Assembly: GCA_038203635.1 (NCBI GenBank)
Contig: JBBRDT010000112.1
Span: 1-7,760 of the forward strand
From: DASRIA01 sp038203635
GTDB lineage: Bacteria > Actinomycetota > Thermoleophilia > Solirubrobacterales > JBBDJG01
Length of the DNA stretch: 7,760 bases
Direction of reading: 5' to 3'
The position numbers and the translations under genes were made by a program. Under the pieces are notes generated by a model. The model did no database searches. It worked only from the letters and a program-made list of their open reading frames with translations, and was not told the DNA's origin. Positions 4,584 through 7,760 of the stretch are shown here, one piece after another (within the stretch, counting starts at the first letter, position 1; each line of letters opens with the position of its first letter).

Positions 4584-6034
4584 CGGACCACGCCGCCCGG
4601 CTCCAGCACGGTGGGCTCGGGCGCCGTGACGGGCCCGGGCCGAGCGGGGTCGGTGTCCGCCCCGGAAAGCCCGTGCGGGGTCTTCTCCCAGACGTGCAGG
4701 TTGGTCAGCAACTGGCCGACCGCGCGCCATGCGGCCAGCGACATCAAGGCCCAGTAGAGCGGCATCAAGATCACGGCGTGTGCCAGGTGCCAGCGCTGGC
4801 GGTGCAGCACGGCCAGGAAGTTCACGTACAGGAAGAAGAAGTTCCCGATCACGAGTGACAGCACGGCCGGATACAGCAGAAATCCGGGGAACAGTGCGAG
4901 CACCCAGTCCGCGCGTGTGAAGGCGAAGTAGATCGTGAACCCCCACATCGGCGGGTTCATGAGGTTCACAGCTACACAGCCGCCCACCAGCAGATGCACG
5001 CCGGCCTCGGCACGCCGGCCGCCGCGACGTTGCAGCTTGCGGTCACGGCTGTTGACGATCCAGGTCTGGATGTATCCCTTCTGCCAGCGCGTGCGCTGGC
5101 GAATCCACGGCCGCACCTGCGAGCAGGCCTCCTCGAGCGTGACCGAGGGCAGCATGCTGGTGCTGCCGCCCGCTGCGTAGAGACGCAGGCCCAGGTCGGC
5201 GTCCTCTGTGACGTTGTAGGGATCCCAGCCGCCGAGGGCGCGCAGCTCCGCGACCCGCAGGTGATTGGACGTGCCGCCGAGCGGAACCGGGAAGCCGAGC
5301 CGCACGAGCCCGGGGAGCAGCAGGTCGAACCAGAAGTTGTATTCGATGGTGAAGAAGCGCGTGAGCAGGTTGTGGTCGTTGTTGTGGTAATCGAGCGGTG
5401 CCTGCAGGCACACCACGTCCGCGGGGGCATCCCGGAACGTCTCGGCCGCGACTCGCAGCTGGCGGAAGTCGGGCCGGTCCTCGGCGTCGAAGATCACGCA
5501 CAGGTCGCCGGTCGCCTGCTCGAGGCCGATGTTGCACGCGCGCGGCTTCGTCCGGGGCGATCCCTCGGGGCACACCACCATGCGGAACTGGGGCGGCAGC
5601 TCGGCCTCCCGGACGGCCGCGATCGTCTCGGCGTCGTCGGCCTCGCAGAGGAGGAGGATCTCGAGGCGCTCTTCCGGGTAGTCCATGTGACCAAGATGGG
5701 AGACGAGCGGCGCGAGCACGTTGGCCTCGCGGTACAGCGGCACGAGCACCGTGTAGCGCGGAAGCTCCGAGTTCGGCAGGCGCGGGGCCGGGTGCGTGGG
5801 TTCCCGCGCCCCCCGCCAGGCGTCGCGCACGAGCCACGCGCGAAAGCCGCCGACCAAGATGTACACGAATGTGGCGAGCGCAAGCGTCACGATCGCCCAC
5901 GTCGATGTGAACAGCACGGCGGCCCCGATCCACAATGCGATGGGCAACGCGATGGTCGCCCGCTGGCGGACGGACAGCAGGCGCCGTGCGGGCGCGGGGC
6001 GCTCCTCCGAGCCGAGCAACGCGGAGCGGCTCAC
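4580..6034 (-). CDS. Membrane-bound processive-type GT2 glycosyltransferase (XagB/BcsA-like synthase)
   Basis: 484 residues, GTG start at 6034-6032 overlapping the upstream stop as GTGA (4 bp), so translation is probably coupled. The open frame runs back to 6598, but that part is a shadow of the upstream gene. Two N-terminal membrane segments (about 27-44 and 46-64) precede a cytoplasmic GT-A domain: YTVLVPLYREAN (94-105), the DXD-like FDAEDRPD (182-189, Asp183/Asp186), LGGTSNHLR (252-260), TEDADLG (276-282, catalytic-base position) and QRTRW (313-317, the Q/RxxRW acceptor motif of processive synthases). More membrane segments follow (about 345-370, 375-408, 418-440), then HVWEKTPHG (447-455), a motif of the XagB-like group, and a Pro-rich tail. 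It should polymerise or extend a polysaccharide at the inner membrane face from a nucleotide sugar. The product sugar is not deducible. Convergent exported glycosidases fit a synthase/hydrolase partnership. Confidence 0.85.
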   Translation of the reverse strand: MSRSALLGSEERPAPARRLLSVRQRATIALPIALWIGAAVLFTSTWAIVTLALATFVYILVGGFRAWLVRDAWRGAREPTHPAPRLPNSELPRYTVLVPLYREANVLAPLVSHLGHMDYPEERLEILLLCEADDAETIAAVREAELPPQFRMVVCPEGSPRTKPRACNIGLEQATGDLCVIFDAEDRPDFRQLRVAAETFRDAPADVVCLQAPLDYHNNDHNLLTRFFTIEYNFWFDLLLPGLVRLGFPVPLGGTSNHLRVAELRALGGWDPYNVTEDADLGLRLYAAGGSTSMLPSVTLEEACSQVRPWIRQRTRWQKGYIQTWIVNSRDRKLQRRGGRRAEAGVHLLVGGCVAVNLMNPPMWGFTIYFAFTRADWVLALFPGFLLYPAVLSLVIGNFFFLYVNFLAVLHRQRWHLAHAVILMPLYWALMSLAAWRAVGQLLTNLHVWEKTPHGLSGADTDPARPGPVTAPEPTVLEPGGVVR

Positions 6035-7760
6035 GCGAGCCCCCTGCGCAGCAGCACATAGGTCGAGTCCGGGCCGGCGAGGCCGTCGTCCGACCACACC
6101 GGCGTGTACCCCATGGCCACCAGGTCGGCGAGCTTGAAGCGGGCCCCGAGCGACGACCCGGGCGCCAGCAGCGCCCAGCCCGCATGCCTGGCGGGGGCTG
6201 CGAGTGCATGCTCGAAGCGGTCGCCGTTCGCCTCGGTCAGGAACCGGTTCGTGTCGATCTCGCTGCGCCAGATCAGTCGGTCCCCGCCGTTGATGGACGA
6301 CATCAGCAGCCGGTCGTCGTTGGACCGTAGGGCGCGGCGCAGCACACTGCCGAGATTCGACTCGAACGCCACCCGCTCGCGCGACTGCGCGGGGGGGTCG
6401 ATCGTGCTCACGCCGTGGACCGAGGGCAGGAACCACACCATTCCCGCGAGGACCGCGACCAGCACAGCACTTTGCCGAATGCGCGAACGGCCGGCCAGCG
6501 CGGCGACCGCGACCGGGACGAAGGGCACCAGCCACAGCGCATACCTGATGTTGAGGTTGCGTGCCTCGCCTCCGGCCACGTTCCTGAGGTCCGCCCACAG
6601 CGGCGATCCGATCGCAGTTCCCTTGAAGATCAGGTACGCGATCACAAGGCCCCCGCCGATCAGGGCGACGCCACCCGGATGGAAGACGCGCCGGCGAACG
6701 ACCGCACCGGCCACCACGATCACCATCAGCGCAGCCAGCACCGGGCCGAGCAGGTCCACGACGGCGGCACCGTAGTTCAGGAACGCGAAGCCCGGATCAC
6801 CGCGCTGGCCGCTGACGAAGGACTCGTTGGCGACCAGCTGGCTGACGGGCTGGTGGTAATGGAACATGTAGAGGGGGTCGCCCTGGATGTAGAAGTTCCA
6901 GGCCATCCAGAGCAGCAGCGTGTATCCCGCCGCGAGCGCGTAGGCGAGCGCGAACGTCTCGGTCTGGCGCCAGCCAAATCCGCGGCGGCGGCACGCGGCG
7001 GCGGCGACCACGGCGCCGTAGAGCGGCAGGATGATCGCTCCCCAGGTGCTCCAGACGGCAACCGAGCTCCACAGCCCGGCGATGACCACGTGCTTGAAAC
7101 GACCGCTGCGGCTGAAGCGGATCAGGCTGGCGGCGGCCCATACGAGCGACATCGCGATCGCCGACTCGAGCATGGGCGTCGCCTGCAGGTAGAGCAGGCT
7201 CGGATTGGCGCCGAACGCGAACGCGGCCAGCGCGCCGGCCCGCCGGTCGGCGGTCAGCTCCTCGCCCAGGCGGTAGGCGCCCATGACTCCGATCACGTAG
7301 AACGCCATGGCCGGCAGGCTCCCGGCCCACATGCTGTGGTACAGGGGATCGATCCACACGAACGGCAGCTCCAGGAAATGCTGGAGCGGCGGCCAGTAGT
7401 TGCCCAACTGGCCGAATCCCGGCGTGATCGAATCGAACGCGCGCCGTCCGTGCAGCAGGTGGGAGGCGCTGTCGCCGAACAGTCCCGTGCGCTCGGTCGC
7501 ATGCGTCCAGATGCCCGCGGAAACCGATGCCGCGAGCGCCGTCACGAAGACCACGAGCGGCCACCGCCGCCACCCCAGGACCTCGCGCTCGAGCGGCGCG
7601 TCCGGCTCGGCCGCCGGCGCTTCGGGGACATGTGGTGGTGGAGGTGCCGGGCTGGTGAGCTCGACGGGCTGAGCCTCGACCGGCGCCTGGACCGGTTCTG
7701 CGACCGGCGCTTGGAGCTCCGGCGGCTCTGCGACCGGGGCTGCGGGCGGCTCGACGATCC
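6031..7760 (-). CDS. Polytopic GT-C-like membrane glycosyltransferase with Pro-rich cytoplasmic N-terminus (partial, start outside window)
   Basis: 575 codons are visible. The frame stays open to the window edge, so the GTG at 7554 inside the first membrane segment is unlikely to be the start. Residues 1-55 of the visible part are a Pro/Ala/Glu/Val-rich tail with APVAEP repeats, then EREVLGWRRWP and a membrane segment. The first external loop has FGDSASH (Asp96 of the visible part), at the position of the D/E catalytic motif of GT-C enzymes (ArnT/PMT-like, families GT39/GT83). Many further membrane helices follow, with an aromatic-rich loop WNFYIQGDPLYMFHYH. A soluble C-terminal domain of about 120 residues ends VLLRRGLA. 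GT-C enzymes use polyprenyl-phosphate sugars outside the membrane, so a role in decorating a polymer or lipid carrier is likely. It overlaps the GT2 gene by 4 bp. The family assignment rests on topology and one motif, hence moderate confidence. Confidence 0.65.
   Translation of the reverse strand, partial: IVEPPAAPVAEPPELQAPVAEPVQAPVEAQPVELTSPAPPPPHVPEAPAAEPDAPLEREVLGWRRWPLVVFVTALAASVSAGIWTHATERTGLFGDSASHLLHGRRAFDSITPGFGQLGNYWPPLQHFLELPFVWIDPLYHSMWAGSLPAMAFYVIGVMGAYRLGEELTADRRAGALAAFAFGANPSLLYLQATPMLESAIAMSLVWAAASLIRFSRSGRFKHVVIAGLWSSVAVWSTWGAIILPLYGAVVAAAACRRRGFGWRQTETFALAYALAAGYTLLLWMAWNFYIQGDPLYMFHYHQPVSQLVANESFVSGQRGDPGFAFLNYGAAVVDLLGPVLAALMVIVVAGAVVRRRVFHPGGVALIGGGLVIAYLIFKGTAIGSPLWADLRNVAGGEARNLNIRYALWLVPFVPVAVAALAGRSRIRQSAVLVAVLAGMVWFLPSVHGVSTIDPPAQSRERVAFESNLGSVLRRALRSNDDRLLMSSINGGDRLIWRSEIDTNRFLTEANGDRFEHALAAPARHAGWALLAPGSSLGARFKLADLVAMGYTPVWSDDGLAGPDSTYVLLRRGLA
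7693..7740 (-). repeat. Imperfect in-frame APVAEP repeat in the N-terminal tail
   Basis: GCsCCGGTCGCAGArCCG occurs at 7740-7723 and 7710-7693, encoding APVAEP twice; QAPVEAQPVEL follows as a degenerate third unit. This is low-complexity coding sequence for a probably disordered cytoplasmic tail. Confidence 0.6.

Noticed and set aside
4994..6061. Plus-strand open frame of about 355 codons opposite the GT2
   Set aside because: It lies antisense to a fully motif-supported GT2 and its product shows no family features.
6035..6598. Longer N-terminus for the GT2
   Set aside because: The added residues are the wrong-frame reading of the GT-C-like gene; the GTG at 6034 with GTGA overlap and an immediate membrane segment is the better start.
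1..7760. CRISPR array, tRNA or rRNA genes, phage or defence genes
   Set aside because: No regularly spaced repeats, no tRNA-like cloverleaf or rRNA sequence recognised, and all convincing proteins are glycan enzymes or the IS transposase.

Overview
The window is very G+C-rich DNA with strong third-position G/C bias. GTG starts and the protein styles (secreted glycosidases with Pro/Ala linkers and Arg-rich tails, GGAE-type GT4, XagB-like GT2) suggest a high-GC actinobacterium. A Thermoleophilia/Solirubrobacterales relative is my best guess, but no rRNA or other phylogenetic marker is present to prove it.

Layout. (1) 880 down to 1, minus strand: a GT4 glycosyltransferase with a good RBS. It runs off the window edge, and its last ~30 visible codons switch in frame from GT4 sequence to what reads as the catalytic segment of tRNA pseudouridine synthase TruA (GRTDAGVHA). 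(2) About 886-1905: the remains of an IS110-family element, transposase on the minus strand. The transposase has lost its central part and is frameshifted, leaving the DEDD half and the Ser-containing C-terminal half side by side. The non-coding side (1656-1905) holds a strong, interrupted RNA stem in the position where IS110 elements encode their bridge RNA. (3) 2008-3411 and 3468-4583, plus strand: two tandem, closely related secreted GH5-like (clan GH-A) glycosidases with both catalytic glutamates intact. The first has a long Arg/Cys-rich and Pro-rich N-terminal tether; the second has only a plain signal peptide. (4) 7760 down to 4580, minus strand: a two-gene operon with a 4-bp GTGA overlap. 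It encodes a multi-membrane-span GT-C-like protein (N-terminus outside the window) and a processive-type, membrane-bound GT2 synthase. This operon converges on the glycosidase pair, and the two stop codons interlock in one CTAG.

Interpretation. Apart from the IS relic, the window is an envelope or exopolysaccharide locus: a sugar polymerase (GT2), a lipid-linked-sugar type transferase (GT-C), a cytoplasmic GT4, and two exported endo-glycosidases that could trim or release the polymer, much as BcsZ accompanies BcsA. The polymer itself cannot be named from sequence. The two points most worth following up are the GT4/TruA junction (a real fusion or rearrangement, or an assembly chimera) and the candidate bridge-RNA relic.
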